Below, piece by piece: positions 46,819 to 58,764 of a DNA stretch of 64,000 nucleotides. The notes beneath the pieces were generated by a model. The model searched no databases, was not told the origin of the DNA, and saw nothing but the letters and a program-made list of their open reading frames with translations. Both the position numbers and the translations under genes were made by a program. The stretch is from Apodemus sylvaticus (Eukaryota > Chordata > Mammalia > Rodentia > Muridae), in assembly GCF_947179515.1 (NCBI RefSeq), contig NC_067474.1, positions 97,890,324 to 97,954,323 of the forward strand. Reading direction: 5' to 3'. Numbering within the stretch: the stretch's first letter is position 1; the number at the start of each line of letters is the position of its first letter.

Positions 46819-46889
<71 letters not shown>
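46819..46889. repeat. (AT)n microsatellite, about 35 units
   Basis: Uninterrupted alternating AT, self-complementary and able to extrude as a cruciform. It starts about 130 bp after the exon G donor. Confidence 0.96.
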
Positions 46890-46891
<2 letters not shown>

Positions 46892-46954
46892 TTGGGATCA
46901 GACTGTTGATTCTTTTGCCTCTAATTCTCATGAGGAATGCGGGTGTGTTCCTGG

Positions 46955-47012
46955 CTTTCTTACTTTACTTACTTACTTTACTAGTTACTACTTACTTACT
47001 TACTTTACTAAT
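46955..47012 (+). repeat. (ACTT)n-type tetranucleotide repeat
   Basis: Imperfect 'ttactttacttactt' units. Confidence 0.85.
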
Positions 47013-48047
47013 CTACAAAATTTTCTCCTACCCTGAGGGTCAGAGTGTTCAAATTTTCTCTGTAGCAGATTTTATGATTTCAATTTTAAATTATTCACCC
47101 TATTGTTAATATTTCTTTTTTTAGCATTATCTTAGTAATGAAATGATAGTAGTCAAGTAGTCAAGGTAGACCTAAAACAAATTAAGTCACTTCCACTCGG
47201 TTTTAACAATCACCCAAGCAAGGACAAAGATACTCCCGTGTTCACTTAAGCTAAGGTACATGAATTCAGTACAGCTGGAGAAGTAGTGAGTGACTCAGGA
47301 GACCATGAAAGCAGCTGCCATGCTTGCAGATCCATGATGGCTCAGTTGTCTTATCTAGATGCCACCTAAACATCAAAGATCCCCAGAAAGATTTAGGAAT
47401 CGATTCCACAAAGGAGCTCCTGAGCTGTGATTGTGGGAGGAGGGGAAGATACAATCAGCACTCTGCCTCCCTCTCCAGAAGCAGCAGTCATTTCTAATCC
47501 CTAGAAAGTGCCTTTTATTCTTTGTCATGTAGTTAGTAAGAAAATCTATCACTGCCAGCTAGACCATGATGATTTCCTTAATAGTAGGAATAATATTTTA
47601 TTAATCTTTACCTCCACAGCATGTACCATAGTACCTTGGAAAGAATAGGTGTACAATAATGATTGCTAATTAAATGAAATTTGCATTGGAAATGTGAAGT
47701 ATTAATGGTAGTCCTATTTACAGTCAATGTTGAGTATAAAATGGTCTGCAGTGGGAAAGTCCATTCTTGTCCCCACTGCCCCAACTACATTTCCCCTGGG
47801 CTTCAGTCCTCAGTGAGAATGGGCCTCTCCCTGAAGGTGGCATGAAAGCCACCATTTGAGAATGTGGAAAATGGGACAAACGAGAAGGCTAGAGGCAGTG
47901 CTGTTGCCTCAGCAGGTGTGCATTTTCCAGTTATGGACTCTTTATAAAATGTAAATTTAAATATCTTCCTGTGAAGTTATAGCACCATTCACTGCCTTCG
48001 TTTCCATGCCTCAGCATAATGTGAGCAGTCCCCTTCACCTCCCTGAG
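47013..48047. other. Intron after exon G, no recognised feature
   Basis: No exon or repeat family is recognised. Confidence 0.45.
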
Positions 48048-48262
48048 TACGCTGAGAGGTGGCACAGGGCTGAAGAGCTCTTGCTGCCCTTAAGGAGAAC
48101 CAACTTCAGTTCCCAGCACCCACATAGGGCTGCTCACAGGTGCCTGCAGCCCAGCTCCAGGGGATCCGACACCCTCTTCTGGCTTCTTTGGACAAGTACA
48201 CATACATGATATACACACAGACAGACAAATGTATATTCACATAAATAAAAGCAAATCTAAAA
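48048..48262 (+). repeat. B2/B3 SINE
   Basis: 'tggcacagggctgaagagctcttgctgcc', 'ttcccagcacccacatagggctgctcacaggtgcctgcagcccagctccaggggatccgacaccctcttctggc' and a tail with 'aataaaagcaaatct' are typical. The 67-codon open frame inside is not a gene. Confidence 0.85.
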
Positions 48263-48299
48263 TGTATTAAACTTTAAATGTGTAAAATAAGTAATTTAC

Positions 48300-49397
48300 A
48301 TTTATGTTATCTTACTGTTCTCATATCAGCTCAAGTAGATTTTTCTCTCTAGACAGATGAAGAGTTGGACCACATTTGAAGCCCACAGTAAATAAGGCAC
48401 TCTGCTGAGTATTTCAGAATGTGTATAGGCACAGGCCTTATGTACACGTAATACTCTTCCTGGGCTTGTACTTTAACTATGCACTGGCACATAACTGGTT
48501 TTTAGCTATGTGCTGTATTATGTTGTATACTCCCACTACAGGAGCATTGTCAGTAATGTGCCAGGGAGATGCCCGGCTTTGTCTCATTAGAAATCATAGG
48601 TCCTTAAGTTTCTCACTTAAAGGTACCTACAAAATGAGTGAAATACACACTTGACCTCCCTTAAGAAAGTTTTAAACGGTATAAAATTAAACCAATAATG
48701 CATGCCTAGGAAAATCATGAAGGGTTAAGAAGATTAATTTCAGTTAATGTAATTTGCCTTTCCTGACTTAAAATGCCATTTTCTTTCTGCTTTCTAAAGT
48801 CTCACTTTTTCATTTATAATGAAAAATCTCTTTGGATATGGTTGCTACTTGACCCCTCTAGGACCATTTTTATTATGACTTTGTTTTCCTGGTTTCTTTT
48901 CAGCTTTGAGTTTCCTTTTAGACAGGATTTAAAATATGAATTAGACATATATGAGTTTTATTATTTTCAATCATTACTTTTAGGAAATATATTTTGAATA
49001 CGGTCTTTTTCAAAGAAAAAAAGGTAAATGAAAACCAAAAATTATAAAATAGGAAAACTAATTTCATGACTACATAATTTGATTTTTATCTACTTAGTAT
49101 AGCTTTGTGACCATGATATGATAATTTATATATTTATCCACAGAAAATAGGTTATCAAAAATTAACTTTAAAAGCATGCTTTTTATTTAAGTGCCTGAGT
49201 CTCTAGACTCTAGTTATTCAAAGGTGCTATTGATCCTTAAAGATGACGTCCTGGTCATCTTTACTAACCAACCAAAAAGTACTGGTCCTCTATACTAACC
49301 AACAATTATATAAAGTATAAATAATAAATAAATAAATTTGAGATTGTTACAATTTCATGGATTTTAATTTGAATAACATTTTAAATGGTATAATAAA
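48300..49397. other. Intron, no recognised feature
   Basis: AT-rich intron without recognised features. Confidence 0.45.
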
Positions 49398-49545
49398 ACT
49401 GAGGCATATTGGCTCTTGCCTTTAATCCCAGCACTCAAAATGTATAGGCAGGTGATCTCTGTGTGAGGTTAACCTGGTTTACAGAGATTTCCAGGCCAGC
49501 CTGGGCTACACAGTGAGAACGTGTCTTGAGAGAATGTGTAAAATA
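49398..49545 (+). repeat. Diverged B1 SINE
   Basis: 'ggcatattggctcttgcctttaatcccagcactc...ccaggccagcctgggctacacagtgagaacgtgtcttgag' is B1 in plus orientation. Confidence 0.85.
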
Positions 49546-49744
49546 TTATGTTAGTATTCTTTTGGAATTTTTACACTTAACTTAAAACATTTAGCATTTA
49601 GATTACCAACTTAAGAATCACTTGATTCTCTTGTATTTAAGTAAAATGTATAATATTGGCCCTGAATCTATTGAATCATTAGTCTTGTTCAGCAGAACCC
49701 CAAATCTGCATTTTACAACTAAATGAATAGACAGAAGTTTTAGA

Positions 49745-49945
49745 TGGGGTCCAGAGAGATGGATTCGTGGTTGCGAGCACTAGCTCTTTTGGCAGAGTAT
49801 TTAAGCTCAGTTCCAAGTACCCACAAAGAGGCTCAAAACCATGTATAAATCCAGTCTCAGGTTATCTGAAACTACCTTTTGGCTTCCAAGGGCACCAGGC
49901 ACAAGTGTGGTACCCAGACATACATGCAGGAAATTATAGAAACAT
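49745..49945 (+). repeat. Diverged B2/B3 SINE
   Basis: 'gggtccagagagatggattcgtggttgcgagcactagctc...tttggcttccaagggcaccaggcacaagtgtggtacccagacatacatgcagg' follows the B2/B3 order. Confidence 0.8.
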
Positions 49946-49999
49946 TACATTGTTTTTTAACAATTGAATCTATATGACAAAAACATATCCATTTTGGCA

Positions 50000-52774
50000 T
50001 TTAAAAGTTAAAAATTCCCAATTTCTAGTGGTGATTTGACATTTATTATAACTGTGTTTTCTGCTGATGTGTGCTTGACACACATCTTTTTAGGTTTTCC
50101 TAATCAAAGGCTACCAGCAGCCAAATGCAGAAATATTGGTCAAGATAGGGAGGTTGGGTCTTAGTAAAGAGGAGTCAGCCACTTGTCTTCCTTACCTGAG
50201 TAACTTGGGACTTGGCAGTGAAGCTCATGGGCCACCCGCCCAGGTAACATACCACCTGCAGGTCTGCCCCCCGCCCCCCGCTGTGTTAGCCTTGTCCCAT
50301 CTAAGCTTCTATGCTTTTGTAACTGAATGACAGCCCGCCTTTCAAATATACACTTCTCCAGCTCTTATCCTTTCTCAAGTTCTACTTCCTCCTGTCTTGG
50401 TACCCACTTCCAGAGCTGGCCTAGGGCCTTCCATAGGAATCTCTCCTATGAAAGAGAATCTCTCCTCTTGCAGCCATGAGGACAGAGTTCAACTCAGTTC
50501 CATATTGAGTTTGTGAACTCTGGCAACTGATTTAATCCTTTGGACCTCAGTTTCCTTCCCCATAAGATAATTATGATAATAGAGCATACCTGGGGTTAGG
50601 GTTGGAATAAATCTTCATGGCTTAAAGTTCAGAATGGCACCTGGCAAAGCAGAACTGCTCTGAATGTATCAACTGTTATTGAGAGCGATGGTAAGTAAGA
50701 GGATAGTCATCTCCTGATCAGATATTAAAATGCAATTGTACACTTTTCAGTTTTCATTGTTTAAGTATATTATTTAGCCAACTTTAAGGAAATTTATCAA
50801 TAATTTTCTTATAGTACCATCATCCAAGAGGCTCATTACATTCTTGAGGAATTGATCAGGCAGATAGACATATACATGCACACACACATATGCACATAGT
50901 ACCAGAATTATAGCTACTTTTCAGATTAAAATGTAAAGGCAAGAGCTATTCATAACTATGCATAGTTCTTATATGGATCATAATAATCACAATGTATTCT
51001 TCATAGAGCTTGTTAGATATCATGTACACTAAACTACTTAATAAATATTATCAGTAGTTTTAATAGTACTAATGTTTGCTCTGGTCCTGTTGTGGAATCT
51101 GCATTCCCTTTAGTCTTCTCATTTATTTGTAGGGCGCAAGAAGATTATGGAAGAGGTGGAAGGGCCATCTGCTCTAGATCTACTCTTGAATATGGAATTT
51201 GGCCCTGGGGTGAAATCAAGTGCTTTGAGCATCTGGGCTGGATATATGTGGCGGAGCTGAGGCTTTGAATTCTCCTAGTAACTGCATAAAACACACTGGG
51301 GAAATTTCTAGAAGTGTTTGCTCAATTTGAGTCAGCCCTGATATATATATAGGCTTGTTAATGTGCTTGTATGTGAGAGTCATATGCCAGGCACCATTTT
51401 CTCAAAATTTTTTGTTGCTGTTCTTAACTGAAAAAAATACATGCCAACCAAACAGCAGTATTTTGCTGGAACGTGTACGTGGTTTTCTTATCAATATATA
51501 TTTTTGATTGGTAAGATTTAGTTTGATTCTTGGGGTATATGCACTTCTTTCTTCTTTAGTGTAGGCATTTGTTGAACATTCCAATTTTATGTATATATTT
51601 ACATCATTATTTAAGCACTGATCTATTTTTTAATTACGTGTTTTAAACACTTCTATAATATAATTATCTTGAATTCATACTCAACCTTTGTTTCACTAAA
51701 GGAAAATTTGAGCTTTTAAAAGGAAAAGGTTTTAGTAAGAATATGTTAACTGGTAGACCTTAAACTATATAAACTATACCCCAGTAAACCTATTTAAATG
51801 CTGTTAAGGTGCAGGCACAATTCTGAATTACTTGTCAACCCAGCAGCACCTTGGGATTCTCCTAGAGAAAAGGGCCATTGCTTGACCCAGAACCAGGAAT
51901 TCAAGCCTCTTCAGACTTTTTCAAAAAGCTGTTAAAATGCATTCTTCCTTCAGGAAACCATGATGAGGACGATGACTTCAGAGTTGTTAAGTGAAAGTCA
52001 AGGTCATATGCTATTAGCTAATACATTCAAGGCTCACAGATAAGACTAGGAGACTTTAAGAAGATAAAGCTGGAAAACTAGACCTAATAAGAGTGCAATA
52101 TTATGGTTTCCTGTTTATTGAACACTGTTTCTGCTACTTATAATAAATGACAATTGAAAACGGAGTAGCTGTATGTTGACATGGCCATCCAAGAAAGTAT
52201 TTTCATTTTGAAAATGTCATCTGATATTGGGACAATTGGAGATCATTATAAAGGACATGGGTGTTACTTCTATTGCCATATATGGGTAATTTGCAAAGAA
52301 AATAGCTATGTGATCCCTCTTTCTGTCCCTAATAATATGCTAAGCAATGCTTGAAGGGAGTGTGAAAATACAAAAGGGAATTGATGAAACCTTTACTTTC
52401 CCATCATATCCTTAATCTCTAGTATATTCATAAATCAGTAATTCAAAATAGAAAGGATACTTTATTTTGAAATCCATCTACAATATTCACAAAGTCTATT
52501 TTATATTCTTACTCAACCAATTCATAAAGAGTAAGTTACTTTCACTATATGTCATCAGTATTCTATAATGTAATTATGTTTTAACAAAATAGTTATCAAA
52601 ATGCATCTACTTAAGAAAATTTCAAACTCTGTATGATTGGAACTAAGATAGACATAATATTTGAGTTCCTAAGATAGTTTCAAAGAGAAGGGTGTGAGTA
52701 TCTAAATTAACTTTCAGTGTAAGATGCTATAATTAAGTCAACAGAAATGGAATTAAGGAGTTACATTACTTCTC
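50000..52774. other. Intron, no confident feature
   Basis: About 2.8 kb of mixed, mostly unique sequence with a C-rich run near 50268-50280. No exon is recognised. Confidence 0.4.
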
Positions 52775-53065
52775 TTATGGCTTCAACGAAATACCTGACA
52801 GGAGCAACTTAGTGGGAGGAAGGAGGGTTTGCTTTGCCGTACAGGTTGTGAGTAGTCCCATTCAAGTATCTTGAGATACTTCTGTACTGGTTTCCATAGT
52901 AGTTGTACAAGTTTACATTCCTGCATTTCCCCCATATCCTCCTGACATTTGGTGAAAGCCATTTTGACTGGAAACTCAAAGAAGTTTTAATTTGCATTTC
53001 GCTGATAGCAAAGGATATTGGACATTTTTTCAAGTATTTATCTTGGATTTATTTGTTTTTGGAAC
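52775..53065 (-). repeat. Short rodent repeat then old L1 fragment
   Basis: 52775-52855 has 'acttctcttatggcttcaacgaaatacctgacaggagcaactt'. 52865-53065 is antisense L1 ORF2 3' end: 'ttccatagtagttgtacaagtttacattcctgcat' and 'gttttaatttgcatttcgctgatagcaaaggatattggacattttttc'. Confidence 0.65.
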
Positions 53066-53119
53066 TGTCTATTCAGCTCATTAGATCAGTTGTTGATTAG
53101 AATTAGATAATTAGGGATG

Positions 53120-53140
53120 TGTGTGTGTGTGTGTGTGTTA
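53120..53140 (+). repeat. (TG)n microsatellite
   Basis: About ten TG units. Confidence 0.9.
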
Positions 53141-53494
53141 TTGTTGTTATTTTTGTTGAGCTTGTTTCCTTATCTGTAACTGTAAGGATAAATGTATAGA
53201 CTGATATTAGGGAAGAGACTAGTTTAGTAAATACGGGATTGTAGATTCTTCTCCAGTAACCATGAATTCACCAGCACTGAGGAACAAGCCAGGTTTCCAG
53301 TACCTGGCATGCTTTGTCACCTGTTGAGTGGGTCATAAGTCCACGTAGAAAGCTGGTGGTTACCACCAAGGCATATGTGCCACTCCTGTACCCATAGGAT
53401 TATTACGGTATGCTGATTGTTGAAGTGGTTCACTAGCATCATAGCTGAGTAGAACTGTTGGTTGCCTCATTCCTTTGGAAGCTTCATGGTTCCT

Positions 53495-53845
53495 GTCTTT
53501 GTTAGGGTTTCTATTGCTGTGAAGGGACACCATGACCATGCAATTCTTATAAAAGAAAGCATTTACTTGGACATGGTTTACAGTGTAGAGGTTTAGTTCA
53601 TTACAGTCATTACAGCAAGCATGATGGTGTGCAGGCAAACATGTGCTGAAAAAGGAGCTGAGAGTTCTACATCCGGATCCCCAGGCATTAGGAAGAGACA
53701 GTGAGCCACTAGACTTGGCTTGAGATTCTGAAACCTCATAGCCCACCCCCATTGACACACTTGCTCCAACAAGGCCACACCTCTAACAATGCCACTCCTT
53801 ATGAGTCCATAGGGGCTATTTTCATTCAGATCACCACAGCACCTT
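53495..53845 (-). repeat. Rodent interspersed repeat copy
   Basis: 'gttagggtttctattgctgtgaagggacaccatgaccatgcaattcttataaaagaaagcattt', 'ggagctgagagttctacatccggatcc' and 'ccaacaaggccacacctctaacaatgccactcc' give the full order of the family, opposite to the copies at 4.4, 20.3 and 22.7 kb. Open frames here on both strands are incidental. Confidence 0.75.
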
Positions 53846-54194
53846 CTGGTAGCCTGCAAACTTGTCCTCAGGGAGAGGATATTTGGGTCAGTTCTGATTC
53901 AGGGGTCTCTGGACTCTGTTTCTACAGTTCATTGTGTCTTCCCCATAGGGGCTAACTTTTCACCTCAGGGTGGGTGGGTGGGGTGACCAAGGGCAACAGC
54001 AATGATCTTTATTCTTTGGAAGTGTCTTGGACAGCTCTGGACAACAACTCAAAGAGGGCTTTTTTATGTCTGGTATTGAAAATTTTTGTTAGGTTGTCTG
54101 GCTCTTGAAGGGAACACTGTCAGCCTAAATGAGAAAAGTACATTAAAACTATATATGTATATTCATACACATAATTACATGTACTATAGGTTTC

Positions 54195-54201
54195 TGTGTG
54201 T

Positions 54202-54242
<41 letters not shown>
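54195..54242 (+). repeat. (TG)n microsatellite
   Basis: About 22 TG units with one TATG interruption. Confidence 0.95.
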
Positions 54243-54243
<1 letters not shown>

Positions 54244-54458
54244 CCTATAATGACCTGCCCAAACACAAAGTCAGGATCTTTATCTGTGTGGAAAACATTG
54301 CCAATGAGTTCATCTATCCAAGTGGCTACAGCTCGAAATATTGCCTGTTCATGGAGCCAGTGCAACCTTGCTTGAATACAAAATCTGTCTTCAACAACAT
54401 TTGACCAGAGAGTACAGCCTTGTTCTTTCAAATCAGGAGCCAACCCTATCTTAAAAGT
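54243..54458 (-). pseudogene. Unidentified coding-like segment, minus strand
   Basis: The minus-strand frame reads protein-like sequence of about 65 residues, including DLKEQGCTLWSNVVEDRFC, then LHWLHEQAIFRAVATWIDEL and HTDKDPDFVFGQV, and runs straight into the (CA)n microsatellite. Tryptophan and cysteine content and codon choice look like real protein rather than repeat. I do not recognise the family. Most likely it is a fragment of a processed pseudogene; a functional exon is unlikely because the simple repeat interrupts it. Confidence 0.35.
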
Positions 54459-54459
54459 T

Positions 54460-55145
54460 CAATTGAAAGTCTAACAATTGGAATTATACAATCAAGGAAC
54501 ATAGCCTGTAGCTAGCTAATAACAGCAATTGGTATCTAACTAGTAACCATGTCTGAATGCAAAGCCAGGAGCTCCCTTGACCTCAAAGAATGTATAATAC
54601 CATTGCCACACTAAGGGATCCTGACAGCAAGCACACTATACACTGGTGCCACTGGCTAGCCCGTCCAAACTCAGAAGTTGGATTAATTGATGAGTGCTTT
54701 TCCTTGTGAAAGCAAATCTATGAAGACTAGAAGTGGCTTCTTCCTAAACCATGCAAACACTAAAGAAACTGACAGCTCATGAAAAAGAGAATCATGATGC
54801 AATCAGATGAGTTAATCGAGGCCCACCTGAACTAATGAAAGGGAAACCTACCAAACAAGGAGCAATTCAGAAAAGTCTTCCCAGATAAGTGAGTGAAGTA
54901 CAAGGAAACATGGCAGGGGATTAGATGAAATTAGGAAACAATTTCCTAAAAAAAGTGTGCAACCTGTCAAGGAAACAGGAACAAGAAAAGGAACAACAAT
55001 GTTCTCAGAAAATGTAAATATTGAAGAAAATTGTAAAATTAACTCGTGTTATCTATATTCCCTCCTTTTAAGATACAATTTGAGTTTTAAAATGTTATAA
55101 AACTAAATACAGATATTTCTGTATGAGCTGTGTTTATAAAGACAA
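54460..55145. other. Intron, no recognised feature
   Basis: AT-rich. It may be part of the same insertion as 54243-54458, but nothing is recognised. Confidence 0.35.
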
Positions 55146-55149
55146 AACA

Positions 55150-55290
55150 AAAAGGACTGGTAAATGGTCCAGTGTATAAGAGTACTTGTTCCACGAGCAT
55201 GAGGTCCTCAGGTATAGTCCCCAGTAAACAGTGGGGAATGGATGTGTGTTGAGGACCATACACAGGCAGATCCCATAGCTCACTCACCAT
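55150..55290 (+). repeat. B4/ID_B1-like SINE, diverged
   Basis: 'ggactggtaaatggtccagtgtataagagtacttgttcc...gcatgaggtcctcaggtatagtccccag' follows the tRNA-derived head of these SINEs. Confidence 0.55.
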
Positions 55291-55401
55291 ACAGATCATA
55301 TGAGAAACAGTAAGCTGCTGATCCAGTGAAAGACAGTGATTTAATAGATATGCACAGACATATCTTTACATGTGTGAATGTAACTCACAGGACATTCATA
55401 T

Positions 55402-55402
55402 T

Positions 55403-55433
<31 letters not shown>
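55402..55433 (+). repeat. (GT)n microsatellite
   Basis: About 15 GT units. Confidence 0.95.
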
Positions 55434-55436
<3 letters not shown>

Positions 55437-55775
55437 ACTAAGAGAAAATGAAGCTGTTATCAATTAGAGACATTTTCTTCTATGGAGAAAAGTAATTATA
55501 GAGATAATATAAGACGGGGCTAAAATTTTCAATAAAAGTTTCAGTAGAATAGTCCATAAAAGATTCCCTTGAACTCAAGGATAGGTTATTTAAAATTACA
55601 CAGAGGAAGCAAAGTTGTTTTTTGTTAATGAAAAAGAAAAAAATCACAAGACTTCTGAGACATCATCAAACTAAATATATGTATGATAGGAATTTTAGAA
55701 AGCATAGAGATAAAAGACCAGAAAGACTATTTAAAGAAATAATATGAGAAAATGCCTCAAATTTGGTGATAGTGG

Positions 55776-55797
55776 GAGGGAGGGAGGGAGAAAGGGA

Positions 55798-55840
<43 letters not shown>

Positions 55841-55842
55841 TA
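55776..55842 (+). repeat. Homopurine (GGGA)n/(GA)n/G tract
   Basis: About 65 consecutive purines: GGGAGGGAGGGAG, then (GA)n, then nine or ten G. Confidence 0.95.
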
Positions 55843-56129
55843 TACAGCTTCATAGCTGCAAAGATTCCCCCCAAAAGACTTAATACAAAAGTTCTATATG
55901 AGGGTGTATATAATTAAATTGACAAATAGCATATACAAAGAAAATACTGAAAAAGAAAACAAAAAATGACTCATATATAAGAACCCCCTATGAGAGGGAG
56001 CATACCTGTAAGATTGCCAAAGGACTGCTCTCATAAATGCTTCAAACATAAGGAGAATATGATATGTCCTCAAAAGAATGAAAGTAAAATCTGCCAGACA
56101 AGAATACTGTAGTCAAAAACATAGTCCTT

Positions 56130-57291
56130 ACAGAAACTTTGTAATTTTATGAGGTCCCATTTGTTAATTCTTGATCTTAGAGCATAAGCTATTGATGTTC
56201 TGTTCAGGAACTTTCCCCCTGTACCGATGATCTTCACCAACCCTACATCAGATAGAGGGCTAATATCCAATATATACAAGAACTCAAGAAGTTAGACCCC
56301 AGAAAACCAAATAACCCTATTAAAAATGGGGTACAGAGTTAAACAAAGAATTCTCACCTGAAGAACTTCGGATGGCAGAGAAACATCTTAAAAAATGCTC
56401 AACTTTACTAGTCATCAGGGAAATGCAAATCAAAACAACCCTGAGATTTCACCTTACACCAGTCAGAATGGCTAAGATTAAAAACTCAGGAGACAGCAGG
56501 TGTTGGCAAGGATGTGGAGAAAGAGGAACACTCCTCCACTGCTGGTGGGGTTGCAAATTAGTACAACCACTCTGGAAATCAGTCTGGCAGTTCCTCAGAA
56601 AACTGGGCATGTCACTTCCGAAAGATCCTGCTATACCATTCCTGGGAATATACCCAGAGGATTCCCCAGCATGTAATAAGGATATATACTCCACTATGTT
56701 CATAGCAGCCCTATTTATAATAGCCAGAAGCTGGAAAAAAACCAGGTATCCCTCAACAGAAGAATGGATGCAAAAAATGTGGTATATCTACACAATGGAG
56801 TACTATTCAGCCATTAGAAACAATGAATTCATGAAATTCTTAGGCAAATGGATGGAGCTGGAGAACATCATACTAAGTGAGGTAACCCAGTCTCAAAAGA
56901 TCAATCATGGTATGCACTCACTAATAAGTGGATATTAGCCTGGAAAACTGGAATACCCAAAACATAATCCATACATCAAATGAGGTACAAGAAGAACGGA
57001 GGAGTGGCCCCTAGTTCTGGAAAGACTCAGTGTAGCAGTATAAGACAAAACCAGAACAGGGAAGTGGGAAGGGATGGGTGGGAGAACAGAGGGAAGGAAG
57101 GGGGCTTATGTGACTTTTGGGAAGTGGGGGACCAGAAAAGGGGAAATCATTTGAAATGTAAATAAAAAATATATCGAATAAAATTTAAAAAAAAAAAAAG
57201 AAAGAAAGAAAGAAATCATGTATTGGGGTGCTTGGCAGGAGAGAACCTAAAAGCAGAAATAAGTTATAGAGATATGTATGTGTAAAAAAAA
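56130..57291 (+). mobile_element. L1 insertion with 5' inversion and 3' transduction
   Basis: A complete insertion unit. The flanking 15-bp duplication AAAAACATAGTCCTT lies at 56115-56129 and 57292-57306. 56130-56228 is L1 ORF2 in antisense (encodes FLNRTSIAYALRSRINKWDL). From 56229 the element is sense, starting at IFTNPTSDRGLISNI-type sequence, with an open 188-codon frame (56372-56938) carrying CWQGCGERGTLLHCWWGC and YIYTMEYYSAIRNNEFMKF and ending HSLISGY. The 3' UTR ends 'tcgaataaaattt' plus an A-rich tail to about 57216. Then 57217-57283 is non-L1 sequence followed by a second A run. Twin priming explains the inversion. Read-through of the source element's poly(A) site explains the extra 3' segment. 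Confidence 0.93.
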
Positions 57292-57432
57292 AAAAACATA
57301 GTCCTTCAGAATGAGGGAGGGAATAAAACTGTTGCCAGTGAACTGACATGGAGGGTGTGTGCCTTACTAGGGATGCTGCCCAGGGTTCCTTAAGAGAACT
57401 CTATAGACTCTAGTATTTAATGGTGTTGTAAA

Positions 57433-57800
57433 AATGAGCGCAGGGTCCCCAGTGGAGGAGCTAGAGAAAGGACCCAAGGAGCAGAAGGGGTTTTCAGCCT
57501 CATAGGAGAAACAACAATATGAACCAACCAGTACCCCCAGAGCTCCCAGGCACTAAACCACCAACCAAGGAGTACACATGGAGAGACCCATGGTTCCAGC
57601 GCATATGTAGGAGAGGATGGCCTTTATGGACATCAATGCAAGGAGAGGCCCTTGGTCCTGTGAAGTTTAGGGGAATGCCAGGACAGGGAAGCAGGAGTGG
57701 GTGGGTTAGTGAGCAGGGGGGCGGGGAGGATGGGATGGGGGATTCCAGAGGGGAAAGGAGGAAAGGGAACAACATTTGAAATGTAAATAGAGATAATATC
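57433..57800 (+). mobile_element. Short Lx-type L1 3' UTR fragment
   Basis: 'gcagggtccccagtggaggagctagagaaagg', 'ccagtacccccagagctcccaggcac', 'gaatgccaggacagggaagcaggagtgggtggg' and 'aacatttgaaatgtaaatagagataatatctaat' are the standard 3' UTR order. There is no coding part. Confidence 0.88.
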
Positions 57801-58764
57801 TAATATAAAAACGACTTTCAACTATAATTTACAAATTAAAATACATAGAAACTAAATGAGAAAAGTTTGATGTTGGATATACAATATAAAATTATTGCTA
57901 AACCATAATATCCAATCTCTACATGTGAAAAGTGTCATCAATATGTGATCAGTATCACAATGCTGTTAGCAGCTGGAAATAGAAAACTACAATTACAAGA
58001 TATTTGATGAAAGCCACAGATGTTGACAAAGGAAATTCTAAAATAAGAATTCACCAATAAAGAAAGACCTCAGAGTATATGAAACAACAACTACAAAAAG
58101 TCACCAATGGAGAACACCAAGAATGGAGGAAAGAATAACAGAATAGCAGAACAAGTTGTCAAAAACATCAAAACGGAAACAGTAAATGCTGTACCTCACA
58201 ATGTTTATTTTAAATATAAATGGACTAAGCTCTCTGGTCAGAAGATGCCTGGTGACTGAATAGATTTCCCTTCCTTACATCTTTCTTTTGAAAATGTGAT
58301 CTAGTAATCATAAAAAAGTAAATTTATCTGTAAAGACACGCCTAACTCAAAGTAAAGAGATAGAAAAAGATATTCCATACAAATGATAAGTACAAGAGAA
58401 CATAAGTAGTGTAATTTATAACAATGTACTTTAGTTAATGAACACACAAAAAAAGAAAATGACCAAACAGTTATAAATATTTGTTCACCAAACATTAGTT
58501 TCCCTAAATATATAGAGCAAATTCTCCAAGCATGGAGGAAGGAAAGGCAAGGAGAATAGTGCCCCTCAACAGTACACCCTCCAAACAGATCGACACCAGA
58601 GAACACATTGTCCTCGACGACATGTACAGAACATTTTCAGGAGAATGTGGGGCCACAAAAGCAACTCTTAAATTTGAAGATAGAAGTCATACAAAGTGTC
58701 TTTTCTAACCTACTTTTGGAAAAATACAAATCAGTAATGGGAGAAAAATTCATGAAAATGTGGA

